Counted from the stretch's first letter, positions 21,063-30,674 are shown. The stretch: 64,000 nucleotides of DNA from Tranzscheliella williamsii (GCA_023212725.1 JALBYF010000001.1:372001-436000), one strand, 5' to 3'. Program-made: numbers and translations. Notes: a model not told the origin generated them from the letters alone.

Positions 21063-21192
21063 GCCCGTATGGCTACGCTGCAGGCGTTGCTTTTCCCAGC
21101 TCCGCGTCCCACGGCGGCTGCCTCCTTATGTGCCTTTGTCCTCGAGCGCAATACGTTATCCGTTTGACAGTATCTTGACTGAAGGGAAACAC

Positions 21193-21948
21193 TCATCGGC
21201 TGAGAATTACAGAGACCGAGCCTACCACCAAGGCTCCAACAAGGAATGCAACGACAGAGACTGCAGGAGGCCCGATGCGAGACAAGTATGCGAGGTTCAG
21301 AAGCTGCTGGACTGTTTGGGCAAGGCACAGGCACTTACTGCTGGCTCTCGTCGGGTTGAACTTGCCGCGGACGAGGTGGGCCTGGACTGTAAAGTAGCGG
21401 TAGCACCCAAGAAGGAGGACGATGATGCCAAGCAGTATAAACGCACCTCCTAACGGCTTTCCGCTGGTAGCGTCCAGACCGTTTCACATGGACGTCAGTA
21501 GCTGGGTCGTATAGCGGCATTGCACGCTTAAAGGCGAGCAACGGAGACTTACAGCTTGGCGACCTCGTCTAGCCTTCTTGTGATCAAAATCTCGCGCTGG
21601 CTGGACTCTTGCCCCAAATACCCCTCATCGTCGTCGCCGAATGTGAGATATGAACTAGCCGCGCCAGTGCCCTTGCTACCCACTATGGACGGGATCTGGA
21701 AGAGCTGCGTGACAGCTCTGAGAGTAAAGGCGACAGAACGCGTCAGACGGCAGACTTGCGCATGCGTCTTCTGCTGCCACTCACATGCCTATGCTGACGA
21801 GGCTCAAGCTGGTGCGGAGCCATGCTAGGAAGGTGCGCTCCGAGGCCAGGTGGTCTCTCGCCACGCTCCCCTCGTTTTGCAGCTCCAGGCTGAGCGCGGC
21901 ATGAACACTGCTGACCGCCGCCTTGAATGGCTCCACTATAGCGGACAT
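21193..21948 (-). CDS. DUF202-domain integral membrane protein
   Basis: Four exons on the minus strand (21948-21785, 21717-21553, 21463-21339, 21260-21193) give 173 residues. Donors are GTGAGT, GTAAGT and GTAAGT; all acceptors are CAG. Exon 1 carries the family signature ARDHLASERTFLAWLRTSLS, which runs across the first splice into LVSIGIAVTQLF. Exon 3 contributes GKPLGGAFILLGIIVLLLG, CYRYFTVQAHLVRGKF and NPTRAS. Exon 4 gives the last span VVAFLVGALVVGSVSVIL. Three membrane spans result, as usual for DUF202 (YidH-type) proteins, whose function is largely unknown. VTC polyphosphate polymerase subunits share the fold, but this one lacks their SPX and catalytic domains. Phase agrees at all three junctions. 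Confidence 0.9.
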
Positions 21949-22514
21949 GCTTCAAGACCGTACCGAGTGGCAGCAGCACATGCCATGCGGAACCGTCCAG
22001 TCTGCTTCGTCGGCACGAACAATGTGACCGCCAAGCGGCCAAGCGGTCTACACAACTGCAGGCGGGTTCTTTACATATGCATTAGGACTTGCGACTTGCA
22101 CCCCCTAGCTCATCCACGAGCAGCGATCTTACAGTCTATATCGCGCAATTGCGAAGAGCAAGCAGCTCACGTGAGGGTAGTGCTGATCCGTGCGTCCTAA
22201 TGGCGCCTTTGAATCAGGGGCATGGTGACGACGGTTGTAGTACGCAGTACAATACAACAATACAGATTCAGTAGACTCCCACAGCCTGTCCCTCCACAGC
22301 CTCATCAGCGTAAGCTCGAGCGAGCTGCGCTAGCACCTAGCCCTCTCCCACACGCCGCAACCCTCGAAGCATCCGTAGCCACAACTTAGCGTGCTCAGGG
22401 CTCTCACAATCCCTTCCAACCATTCACGAGCGGCATAGCGTTGTCCACTAAGGCCGCAATACGACGGAGACACGCGTCAGCCTTGCTCGTGTCGCGGTTG
22501 AGTGACACATCGAA
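21949..22514. promoter_or_regulatory. Divergent promoter region of DUF202 and BBC1-like genes
   Basis: A 566-bp spacer between two divergent starts. It contains a short ACAATAC repeat near 22251-22265 and pyrimidine-rich segments. No TATA box is obvious. Confidence 0.35.
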
Positions 22515-25500
22515 ATGTCGTCCGTACACAGCTTCCCCTACCTAGCCACAGCAACCATCAAGTACAGAAGCCCCCACAAACAGGACCTCACCTTTGTCAA
22601 GGGCGAGACGATCCGGGTGACCGGTCCGGCCCCTAAAACCGAAAACGCGGACGTTAACGACGACGATGACGATGATGATGATTGGCTTGTTGGAGAATCT
22701 CTCGACGGGTCAAGGAAAGGCACCTTCCCGGGCAGCTTCGTCCAAATGAACGAGGAAGCTGATTCTGAAGCTGCGCGTGCGTCGGGTGCCATCCCAGCAG
22801 AAGTGCCAGCCCCTCTTCGAAGCACTCTGCTAGAGACGGAGGGCTCGCACGACGCAGACCCCATTCCAGTTGCTGCAAGGGAAGCCGCTGAGCAAGGCAA
22901 GACAGAAAAGACAGGCTTTGGTGCGCCTTTGCCGCCCCGAGCTCCCTCGCCCGACCAAGCTGAGGTTGCTGCTGAAAAGGCGCCTACCTCGGCTCAAGGA
23001 CCAATTGAACCGAAGCCAGACGCCGATCCCAAGGCAGAGTCCTCAACTGAAATTCAAGATACTGCTCCAACTGCTTCTATGACAGCTTCTACGCTGTCTC
23101 CGGCCGCTGTCTCTGTTCCTGACCTTGCAAAGACAGATACAGCCTCGAGCGAGTCAGAGGATCTTCCTGTTTCCAAGTCTCCTCCCGCTGTCAGCGCCAA
23201 GCCTGCTAGCATGTCAAGCTCCTTCCGAGATAGATTGGCGGCCTTCAACAAGCCAGCTGAAGCAGCTCCGCCGCCTTTGCCCAAGGGCAAGCCCGGAGGA
23301 TGGAAAAGGCCGACCCCCACGACAAGCGAAACCAAACCTACGCTTCCCAGCAGTCCGATTCCGAAACATACCACCGTAGCAAAGCTTCCCGAAACAGCCA
23401 CCGTCGCACCCGTAGCGAACCAAACGTCGGTATCGCCCTCACCGGATCACTCCAGTGGGGCCTTTAATGCGGCTGATGCACAAACCAGCATCAAAATGAG
23501 CCTCAAAGAGCGCATGGCTGCGCTCCAGCGACAAGAGCCATCCCCGCACGAAGCCGCTTCGGACACAAAGCAAAGACCTTCAGTACCCGGGAAGCTCGGG
23601 GCCGACAAACGGAGTGCCGCCATGCAGGGAATGGGACTCGCTCCTCCGCTTTCTGCCCCCGTCAGGAAGTCAAGCTCAGACAGTTTGGAGAAGAATGCTG
23701 CTCAGACTCCTAGCGATGAAACAAACGCGAGTCTAGAAGTAGCTCAAGATGGTAAGAGTGACGTCACCGATCCGGAGCATGCGGTTCCAGGAGCAGCCAC
23801 GCTGCCAGAAAACAGTTCGGAGGCCAGTGCAGGTGAAGTGGCGCAGAACGGACAGGAGGAGCAGTTGACAGAGGAAGAACAGGAAGCCGAAAGAAGAGCT
23901 GCGATCGCTAAGAGGATGGCTGCTTTAGGTGCTAGACGGATGGGCGGCGGTCCGGCCCTCTTTGGCGCACCTGCAGTGCCAGACCGGAGCAAGACTTCCT
24001 CTAGCCTTGAGTCTGCGGAAGGCGCCACCTCGGAGCCCGGCATTGTGAACCCCGAAGGCGATTCTGCAAGACAGTCCAGCCTGGAAACCGAACCATCGCC
24101 CATCTCCCCGTCCGTGGAAGCCTCGTCCGGAGCGTCACAGACGGATGATGCCAAGGAGCCCAAGATTCTCTCCGTCCCTCGAAGAGCCGCAGCGCCTCGA
24201 AAGAAGCGCTCTGCTGCACCTGCGCCTACCCCTGGTCCTGCGCCTGACCATATCTCAGAGGTGCAAGATACAGCTGAGCCCGGAGCCGTGCCTGGTTCTG
24301 AAGCCGTGGAACCCAGCACAGACGAAGATGCAGAAGCGACGGCTGCAGATAAGGAAGCCACGAAGGAGGGCCTGCAAGCTGCAACTGCAGCTGCTGCAGC
24401 CATGGATACCTCGGAACCTTTACCGGAAATTGCTGAACCTCGTCTGGAAGAAGAAAAGGTAAACAAATCGGCGGCGCACGACACAAATACCGGCCCGGCG
24501 TCCCCTGAGACGCTGACTGAGCCCGATACCGAAATAGCAGAGAACCAACGGCAGCTCGAGGAATATCTTCGCAGTGAAGGATTCTTCGAGGAGCCTAGCG
24601 GGCAAAGCGCGGAGGCTGTGGAACCTGCTGGACGTCCTGAAGCTCCGGGGACGGATGCCCAAGTCTCGAAGGGAGATCCTGCCGCTGAAAGTGACGCTTT
24701 CGCTTTTCCTCACCCACCTAGCCGCCCAGCTAGCGCTAGACCACCCGTCCCTAGGACATTGCTAGCGGCAGAGCCCTCGGCATCACAGAAAGTGGAGGAT
24801 GCACGGGTAAACAGCCCGCCGACCATCGGCCAGGAGGATGAATCTCATACAGGCAATGCGGCGCCCCCCGTTCCTACGTCGCTCAGCCCACCGGACGAAG
24901 GCAGCCAATCAGTCGAGGATGCAGCCGAAGATGAGCAAGAAGAAGTCGCCGTCCGTGCACCTGGCGCTCCAATGCTCGCAGCTCCCCAGCCAAGGGTGGC
25001 CTTGCCGACCGAAGATCCGGAGGACGAAGTTATCCTTGCAGAGGCCGATGCCGCTTACCCTCCCGAACAGGTGCCAGAGGCAGAGGAGCAAGCTGCTGCT
25101 CCGGAGGAGGAGCCTGAGGAGCTGACTGAAGAGGAGCAGGAGGCTCAGCGTCGGGCCAATCTCGCTCGACGAATGGCAGCCCTGGGGGGGCAGCGGATCG
25201 GAGCGTTCCCTGGCATGGCACCGCCTCCAATCATGGGCGCACCCATGCCTGCTCGGAGCGCGCCCCAGCCAGCGGAAGCGGCACAACCCGAAGCAGCTGA
25301 TGCCCCGCTTTCACCCCGCCAAGCGCCTCCACGCGGCGGTATAGCGATCCCGGGAATCACTGCAGCGCCCAGCTCAGCTCTCCAGGCTGGGGAGGCGGAC
25401 GCCCTTGGCCGCGCTACATCGCCTGGCGCGGCTAGCATGGACGAGCCAGTGCGGCTAGCAAGTCCTCCGCCGGTCCCTACGAGCCCGCCTCCCAGACCGA

Positions 25501-26810
25501 CGGACCGGCCAACATCCCGACAACGTTCAGCCGCTTCAGAGGCCGAGGTTGCACCTGCCTTGCCCCCTGGCCGGCCGTCCAGCACGGCACCGATGCACAA
25601 CCTGGAGGAAGCCCTTCGCTCCGCCAGTCCAGCTGTTCCTGACAGTCTTGGCCGTCAGCCCTCTACGAGGCCTCGTGTGCCCCAAGGTATCCCACCGCGT
25701 TCGAGGGATGCTTCGATGGCAGAGGACGAGGTGGATACCCGGAACCTAAGGGCTAGCACAACCAGTCCTCCTCCGCTACCTGTTAGCCCCCCACCTCGAC
25801 CTTCGTCGCGGGCACCTCCGCTGCCGGGACAGCTGCCTGTTGCTCAACGGCAAGAGTCCACTGCTTCCAGCTCGGCTGTGACGGGGGCTGAGGTGCCTTC
25901 GTTCCCGTCACAAGCGGCTACACCTGCTTCCGAACCGCAGGCTCCGCCGTCAGCAGTGCAGAGGCCCAGATCCGGACAATCAGGGAGGGGGCTTGGTTCG
26001 GCAGCCGGCGGTGCTCGCCAATCGTCTCGCGATCTCGATCTGATGCCGAGCAGCCGGTGGTGGCGACACGGGCTGAGCCCTCTGCGGCTGCCGCCCACGG
26101 TGGCTGGCAGGCCAGATGCGATTCTGTACGCCGACACGTCCTCGGACTCTTCTGCGGGCCAGCATGTGCACAGCGCCAAGGTGTTTATGCTGTTTGAGGA
26201 CTACTCGACCACGGTGATCTCGCTGTCTTTCCAGGACGATGATCTGGAGGAGAGGCATACCGTCCTGGAGCAGAGGCACAACTTTGCTCCGGCCAAGCCA
26301 TCAACAGAGATGCTGCGACAGTGGTCATCTTCGATTGGCGCCGCCGTTGCCAAGATGGCTTTGGATGCAGCAAAGCAGTCCAGCGCCCCGGTCGGCGACG
26401 GTAGCCCGCAAGCGTTTGTACATGCGGTGCTGTCCAACGTGCCGACGGCGCTGCCGCCCGTGGGGCTTTCGCTCGGCGCGGTAGTGCTGACGCAGGTCGG
26501 ACCGACAGTGATGGAGGCGGCGCGCGACGAAGTGCGGCCCGGCGACATTGTCAGCTGCTCCCAAGCCGACTTCAAGGGCAAGAAGGGCCTCGCGCCGTAC
26601 CACACCGTTTTCGGAACGCAGCATGCGCCCATGCTCGGCATCGTCGTCGAGTGCGAGACCAAGAAGAACAAGCTCCGATGCATCGTCCAGTCGCCCAACA
26701 ACAAAAAGGGCCTCCCCGACGAGGTCAGCCTCCGCCTCGACGACCTCAAGAGCGGCATTGTCAAAATCTCCCGCACCCCACCCCGCCAGGGCTGGATCCA
26801 GGACTGGTAG
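22515..26810 (+). CDS. BBC1: SH3-domain actin-patch protein, BBC1/MTI1-like
   Basis: Single-exon frame of 1,431 residues. An SH3 domain occupies about residues 8-80 (TATIKYRSPHKQDLTFVKGE, WLVGESLDGSRKGTFPGSFV), interrupted by an acidic run of eight Asp. The middle is a long Pro/Ala/Glu-rich disordered region with polyproline stretches and two repeats of the form LTEEEQEAERRAAIAKRMAA, each followed by LG-x-RxxG. The last 260 residues form a folded C-terminal domain (SSRWWRHGLSPLRLPP, VHSAKVFMLFEDYSTTVIS, VRPGDIVSCSQADFKGKKG) as in yeast Bbc1. Bbc1/Mti1 binds type I myosins and Las17 and restrains Arp2/3 activation at endocytic actin patches. A domain architecture of N-terminal SH3 plus this C-terminal domain supports the assignment. 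Confidence 0.85.
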   Translation: MSSVHSFPYLATATIKYRSPHKQDLTFVKGETIRVTGPAPKTENADVNDDDDDDDDWLVGESLDGSRKGTFPGSFVQMNEEADSEAARASGAIPAEVPAPLRSTLLETEGSHDADPIPVAAREAAEQGKTEKTGFGAPLPPRAPSPDQAEVAAEKAPTSAQGPIEPKPDADPKAESSTEIQDTAPTASMTASTLSPAAVSVPDLAKTDTASSESEDLPVSKSPPAVSAKPASMSSSFRDRLAAFNKPAEAAPPPLPKGKPGGWKRPTPTTSETKPTLPSSPIPKHTTVAKLPETATVAPVANQTSVSPSPDHSSGAFNAADAQTSIKMSLKERMAALQRQEPSPHEAASDTKQRPSVPGKLGADKRSAAMQGMGLAPPLSAPVRKSSSDSLEKNAAQTPSDETNASLEVAQDGKSDVTDPEHAVPGAATLPENSSEASAGEVAQNGQEEQLTEEEQEAERRAAIAKRMAALGARRMGGGPALFGAPAVPDRSKTSSSLESAEGATSEPGIVNPEGDSARQSSLETEPSPISPSVEASSGASQTDDAKEPKILSVPRRAAAPRKKRSAAPAPTPGPAPDHISEVQDTAEPGAVPGSEAVEPSTDEDAEATAADKEATKEGLQAATAAAAAMDTSEPLPEIAEPRLEEEKVNKSAAHDTNTGPASPETLTEPDTEIAENQRQLEEYLRSEGFFEEPSGQSAEAVEPAGRPEAPGTDAQVSKGDPAAESDAFAFPHPPSRPASARPPVPRTLLAAEPSASQKVEDARVNSPPTIGQEDESHTGNAAPPVPTSLSPPDEGSQSVEDAAEDEQEEVAVRAPGAPMLAAPQPRVALPTEDPEDEVILAEADAAYPPEQVPEAEEQAAAPEEEPEELTEEEQEAQRRANLARRMAALGGQRIGAFPGMAPPPIMGAPMPARSAPQPAEAAQPEAADAPLSPRQAPPRGGIAIPGITAAPSSALQAGEADALGRATSPGAASMDEPVRLASPPPVPTSPPPRPTDRPTSRQRSAASEAEVAPALPPGRPSSTAPMHNLEEALRSASPAVPDSLGRQPSTRPRVPQGIPPRSRDASMAEDEVDTRNLRASTTSPPPLPVSPPPRPSSRAPPLPGQLPVAQRQESTASSSAVTGAEVPSFPSQAATPASEPQAPPSAVQRPRSGQSGRGLGSAAGGARQSSRDLDLMPSSRWWRHGLSPLRLPPTVAGRPDAILYADTSSDSSAGQHVHSAKVFMLFEDYSTTVISLSFQDDDLEERHTVLEQRHNFAPAKPSTEMLRQWSSSIGAAVAKMALDAAKQSSAPVGDGSPQAFVHAVLSNVPTALPPVGLSLGAVVLTQVGPTVMEAARDEVRPGDIVSCSQADFKGKKGLAPYHTVFGTQHAPMLGIVVECETKKNKLRCIVQSPNNKKGLPDEVSLRLDDLKSGIVKISRTPPRQGWIQDW

Positions 26811-27037
26811 CCGCCGCCCTCTCCACGACGCCTCATATCTCCGCAGCAGCACCTCTTTGCCAATCATTCCTACGCTTCCATCCGTGTGCACGAGCCGACC
26901 ACCTGTGCCTCATCCTGCGGATAGCGTGGCAGCGTGAGAAGCCCTACGTCGTCGGTCACGTCCGTCATGTTTGGGCCAGGCGGGGACAAAAGGGAAAGCG
27001 CGCTTTTCTTTCGAATTTCTGTCCGATCTGCCGCGGC

Positions 27038-27042
27038 AAAAA
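27038..27042 (-). terminator. RNA polymerase III terminator of tRNA-Gln copy 1
   Basis: Five A residues on the plus strand give a T5 run immediately after the discriminator end of the minus-strand tRNA. Confidence 0.7.
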
Positions 27043-27143
27043 GGTCGTACTGGGATTCGAACCCAGGGCAAGAGAAATTCAGATGCAGCGCGCTAAGCGC
27101 GAATATCAGAATCTCCTAAGTTAACCAGCTACTCCATACAACC
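27043..27143 (-). tRNA. tRNA-Gln(CUG), copy 1, with a 29-nt intron
   Basis: Cloverleaf on the minus strand: acceptor GGTTGTA/TACGACC (one U-G pair), D stem GAGT/ACTT, anticodon stem GGAGA/TCTCT, T arm CTGGG-TTCGAAT-CCCAG. The anticodon loop T-T-CTG-A gives Gln(CUG). An intron after position 37 spans 27077-27105 and contains a GCGCG/CGCGC-type hairpin. The mature length is 72 nt. The exon sequence is identical to that of copy 2 at 29411, but the intron differs. Confidence 0.94.
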
Positions 27144-27285
27144 GACCGATGTCTCACTAGAAGCGTATGCATTTCAGTACCGCCACGGGGGCCCCAGTGC
27201 GACGACAAGGAGGGAACAAGTCAAAGTGCGTAGATCGCTACGCCGGCATTCGTGGCCATGCTACCGTCGGCAGCGCTCGGGGACT

Positions 27286-27871
27286 CTATTGCATAGGGTA
27301 CCTGATGACAAGGTGGGCCCATTTAGTGCAGATGGTGCCCGATGCCTTAGACTGGTCAAGGGTATCGATGACGGTAATGTCATTCTCGTCACTAACCCGG
27401 ACAAAGGGATCTTCCGTCTTCTCGGCGCTCATTTCGTAGCAGTGGGTTTTCGGGTCTTGCCGTCCAATGTTCAGGACGATCCCTTCCTTCTCGTAAAAAA
27501 GGCTGATCGGCTCGTTCGCATCGCGCCATGTAAAGTCTGGCGGAACGGGCGGCGAAGAGGCAGAGTGCTTGGAAAGGACATGAGCATCGGCCGGGAAGCT
27601 GCTGGCACGGCGCTGCCTACTTACCGATTACCAAGGGATCCTTTGGTATAATCACTGGGTCCTTGTTGCTGGACGGGTGCTGGGGATAGGCAACCGCACC
27701 ATACAGATTGCCCCTCCAATGCGTGAGACAGGGCCAGTGAGGGTCGGAATTCTCGCCGCAGAGCTTCTCATACTTGTCGTTATTGGAAGGGAAAACGGCG
27801 TTGGGGTCACAGGAAACCGCCAGCACGCAGGGCGGCAGGAGGAGAGCAAGCAGAGCGAGAAAAGGAGTCAT
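27286..27871 (-). CDS. Small secreted protein, candidate effector
   Basis: Two exons on the minus strand, 27871-27625 and 27536-27286, give 165 residues. The 88-nt intron has a GTAAGT donor and a CAG acceptor and splits one codon. The N-terminus MTPFLALLALLLPPCVLAVS is a textbook signal peptide. The mature part holds five cysteines (CDPNAV, KLCGE, WPCLTH, THCYE, TICTK) and no further hydrophobic segment. I recognise no domain. Secretion is a strong prediction; an effector role is inference from size, cysteines and the smut-like host. It stands alone between tRNA-Gln copy 1 and the LTR remnants. Confidence 0.8.
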
Positions 27872-28251
27872 GGCGACAACACGGCGTTGGGGTGCGAAGG
27901 ATTCTGGCCAGAAAAGCGGGCTAGGTTTTATACGTGGCCGTCTCGGTAGTCAGAAAGCGCTCTTGCGGTGCAGCGTCAGAGTGGGCGTGCAACGCGGTGC
28001 GGTGGCAACAGTGCCTTGCGGGACAGTAATTCAGGCAGAGGCCCACCAAGCCTCGCACCTCTGGCCTAGATGAAGGTGGGTTATCCGCTCGCCCGATGAA
28101 AGATGCAATATGGGCTGCAAAGATGCAGTTCCTGTGGGCACGTCCAGTAGCTACGGTCCCGGTTCCACAACGAGACCGCGTATAAACGAGTGGCAACCGA
28201 CGGCAATGATGCGACAATACAGCGAAGGCGGCAGGGCGCAGCCAGTCGCTT
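27872..28251. other. Intergenic, promoter side of the secreted-protein gene
   Basis: No gene is seen in this 380-bp stretch before the LTR remnant. Confidence 0.4.
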
Positions 28252-28357
28252 TGTTTGGAGTAAAACGGCTTCGATTGACGATTATGACAACGGGCTCTGC
28301 CCTCATGTTGATATATATATATACCGGGAAAGAAAACCCCTGGTGTGAGTGGTGTTG
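28252..28357 (+). mobile_element. LTR remnant, 5' part only
   Basis: It starts TGTTTGGAGTAAAACGGCTT and follows the start of the LTRs at 28362 and 48126, through the GGGCTCTGCCCTCATG and GGTGTGAGTG landmarks. It then breaks off and is joined directly to the next, complete copy. Orientation is the same as the other copies. Confidence 0.7.
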
Positions 28358-28361
28358 TATG

Positions 28362-28588
28362 TGTTGGAGTAAACGGACTTCGATTACGGCTATGACAGCG
28401 GGCTCTGCGCTCATATGATATGTATGAACACTACGGAATGAGCGTCTGATGTGAGTGATGGTGGAGACAGTGGGTTTAGCTGGTTAGGGTATGCCGGCTA
28501 CGTTCATGCATGAATGTCATATCGGCCGGAAAGGGTATTGTCATGACAACGTGCCGGCATTGTCCTGCGTCACGATGATCCGCAAACA
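28362..28588 (+). mobile_element. LTR copy, full length by comparison with 48126-48353
   Basis: It starts TGTTGGAGTAAACGGACTTC and ends CGCAAACA, with 227 bp against 228 bp in the other locus. Shared landmarks include GTGGGTTTAGCT, CATATCGGCCGGA and TGTCATGACAACGTGCCGG. The bases flanking it (GTATG and GCTCT) are not a target duplication. Together with the truncated copy just upstream it looks like a collapsed element. Confidence 0.75.
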
Positions 28589-28694
28589 GCTCTCTGGCTC
28601 GGCTTCGTGTTGGGTAGATCGGTATGTCGCGCCCGTTACGGCGCGTCGCATTCTGATCTTAGCTGACCGCGATGGCGAAGGGATGGCAGGAAGG

Positions 28695-29266
28695 TCATTG
28701 CTTTGGCTTGCGTGAGTGCAGTACCGAGAGGGGCACTAACGAGAGCAGAGATGAGTTGGGTGGGGCCTCGTTGGCGTGGGAGGGGGCGGCCCGTGATGCA
28801 TCTGCGTGCTGATGGTGGGGGGTGGGAGGACTGGGGTTGGGGGAGGAGAGCTTCCTCTTGCGTCTGGGCAGTGTGGAAGCGGGGGTGGGGTGGTGTAGCG
28901 CGGGGAGGCGTGGGTGGATGGTGTCGTGGACGAGGAAGGCGTGCGGGCCGGGGAGGCCGGTGCGGACGATGTCGAAGCGGTAGTGGGCGGGGTAGTGGTG
29001 GAGCTGGACGAGGTGGCGGGCGCGCTCGGCGGCCGTCGCGCTCACCTGCGCGCACCCCTCCACGAAGCAGCCATACTGGCGCGGCACAACAGGGTCAGCC
29101 TTCCCCCCTCCGACGCACCCGCCACGCAGCAACTTACAATAGCTTCCCCGCGCGCCGCCCGCTCCGCCACCACCGCCGAGTGCTCCTCCTCGATATGCAG
29201 CCCCAGCATCCGCTCCGACCCCAGGTCCAGCCCGCACGCCCCGCACACATACATGTCCGCCGCCAT
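28695..29266 (-). CDS. C2H2 zinc-finger protein, ZNF511-like
   Basis: Two exons on the minus strand, 29266-29138 and 29075-28695, give 169 residues. The 62-nt intron runs from a GTAAGT donor to a CAG acceptor at phase 0. Exon 1 encodes MYVCGACGLDLGSERMLGLH and IEEEHS (C8, C11, H24, H29). Exon 2 opens YGCFVEGCAQVSATAAERAR, then HLVQLHHYPAHYRFD. This pattern, especially VEGC and H-YPxxxRFD, is that of ZNF511-type proteins of unknown molecular role. Family members usually have one more finger upstream of MYVCGACG. The space up to tRNA-Gln (145 bp) shows no exon for it, so the protein is short or the finger was lost. The C-terminus is Pro/Ser-rich. Confidence 0.8.
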
Positions 29267-29404
29267 CGCCGCCGTCACACGCCCAATCGTGGTGTGTGCA
29301 AAAGCCAAGAGCCAAGCCTCGACCCCGCGCTATCGACTTGGACAGCGCTGAAAAAAGAACTACATCTTCGTAAACGCGAGGGTAAAAAAAGGGCATATAC
29401 GGGC

Positions 29405-29410
29405 AAAAAA
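29405..29410 (-). terminator. RNA polymerase III terminator of tRNA-Gln copy 2
   Basis: Six A residues on the plus strand give a T6 run immediately downstream of the minus-strand tRNA. Confidence 0.7.
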
Positions 29411-29517
29411 GGTCGTACTGGGATTCGAACCCAGGGCAAGAGAAATTCAGACGGTAGCACGCCGAACTGGCGGTGCACATCAGAATCTCCTAAGTTAACC
29501 AGCTACTCCATACAACC
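29411..29517 (-). tRNA. tRNA-Gln(CUG), copy 2, with a 35-nt intron
   Basis: The exons are base-for-base the same as copy 1 at 27043, with the same acceptor, D, anticodon and T arms and the CTG anticodon. The intron at 29445-29479 is 35 nt long. Apart from the first bases of its plus-strand left end (attcaga) it is unrelated to the copy 1 intron, with its own GCACCGCC/GGCGTGC-type hairpin. Confidence 0.94.
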
Positions 29518-30674
29518 AACGATGGCCTAAAGTGGAAAAGGTGGACAATATAAGTGGCTGAACAATATAAGTGGCTGGACAATAAAAGTGGCTGGACAAT
29601 AAAAGAGACAAGCAAATTGTACCCGGCCTCAGCACGATATGCACCTTAGTATGGCTTCAACTCGGCATCTAGTTTGGCTTCCAGATCAGAAATTTGGTGG
29701 TGGTGCCCGCCTCATCTGGCAAGGAGGCGGACGGTGAACCGGTGCCAATGCGCTGGATGAAGGGTGGATTGCGGGAGCGCGGCTAGGGATATGAGCAGCG
29801 GATCCGCTTCGGTTATGCGCTGTAGCGGGAACCGAAGCTGCTCGACTGCACAAAACAAACCACATGCGGTTCCGACGTCCAGTGCTGGACAGGTGCCATG
29901 CATAACCATCGGCGGCCAAGAAAAGGAACGAAGCGGCGTCGACGCAGCGTCATCAGCCATCTCCAAAGACTAGCATGGCGCGCAAAGCAGGAGCACGATT
30001 GTACTTCAAAGCGTAGCGAAGCTCGACGGCGGGGCTCTCAAAAATGACGACGTAGATGGCGGGCGGAGCGGGGAAAGCGAGCAGCGTGACCCATGGCGGT
30101 GAACTGAAGTTTAGCGTGAATGCACTTCGGAGCAAGTGGAGGCGGCCTATGCGGTGACAAAGGCAGCTTGCTGAGTTCTCACACTACTAATCACGGATTT
30201 GTGGTTGTGGTTCAGATGGCTTGTGACAGAGTATCGGATTGTGACAGAGTCTCGTACTGTTACCTGCAAATAACTTGTCGTTGAGGCAGTTCTGACTGCG
30301 GCTGCGACTGCTGGGACCGTGCTCGGTTAGGAGCGTTTGTCTGCAGCTGCATGAGCGCCAGCCGAATTCCCCACTATGCCCTCATAGTCCAGGGCAGCTT
30401 GTTTGTCGCAAGATCCGACAGACGGGCACCAGTCTAGTTGCCCTGGCACGCATCAACAGGCGGGGATCAAGTATCGCACCGACACCCTGCCAACCGTCCA
30501 ATGCAAGCCAACTGTGTGCCGCGCTACTGGCGAGTAGAAATACCTGTCAAAGCCTGCGGTCTCCCCTTCCCAGCCCTTCCCTCTGTCAACCGATCAAGAG
30601 AACGCTAATTTTCGGGTCTCGTCCGACACTTTCACAATTCTTACCCGGGCCCCGAGTCTGAGCGTTTTTGCAAC
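29518..30674. other. Intergenic with a short tandem repeat
   Basis: A 1.16-kb spacer upstream of the Sec14-like gene. It contains the 17-bp array noted separately and a repeated TGTGACAGAGT near 30224-30253. A minus-strand frame of about 83 codons (29712-29960) has no recognisable product. Confidence 0.4.
29543..29610. repeat. 17-bp tandem repeat, four copies
   Basis: The unit ggacaatataagtggct repeats four times with period 17. The second copy has ga for gg, the third and fourth have aaaa for tataa, and the last copy diverges at its end. It starts 26 bp from the tRNA-Gln copy 2 coding end. Confidence 0.9.

Noticed and set aside
28695..29480. Unspliced 261-codon minus-strand reading of the ZNF511-like gene
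   Set aside because: Read without splicing it shifts frame in exon 1, loses the first finger and runs into the tRNA. The two-exon model restores CX2C and the conserved junction.
28703..29530. 275-codon plus-strand frame over the ZNF511-like gene and tRNA-Gln
   Set aside because: It runs antisense through a well-supported zinc-finger gene and a tRNA; its Gly/Arg-rich product is a shadow of the GC-rich coding strand.
29712..29960. 83-codon minus-strand frame in the spacer upstream of the Sec14-like gene
   Set aside because: It has an ATG but no domain and no splice partner; chance frames of this length are expected here.
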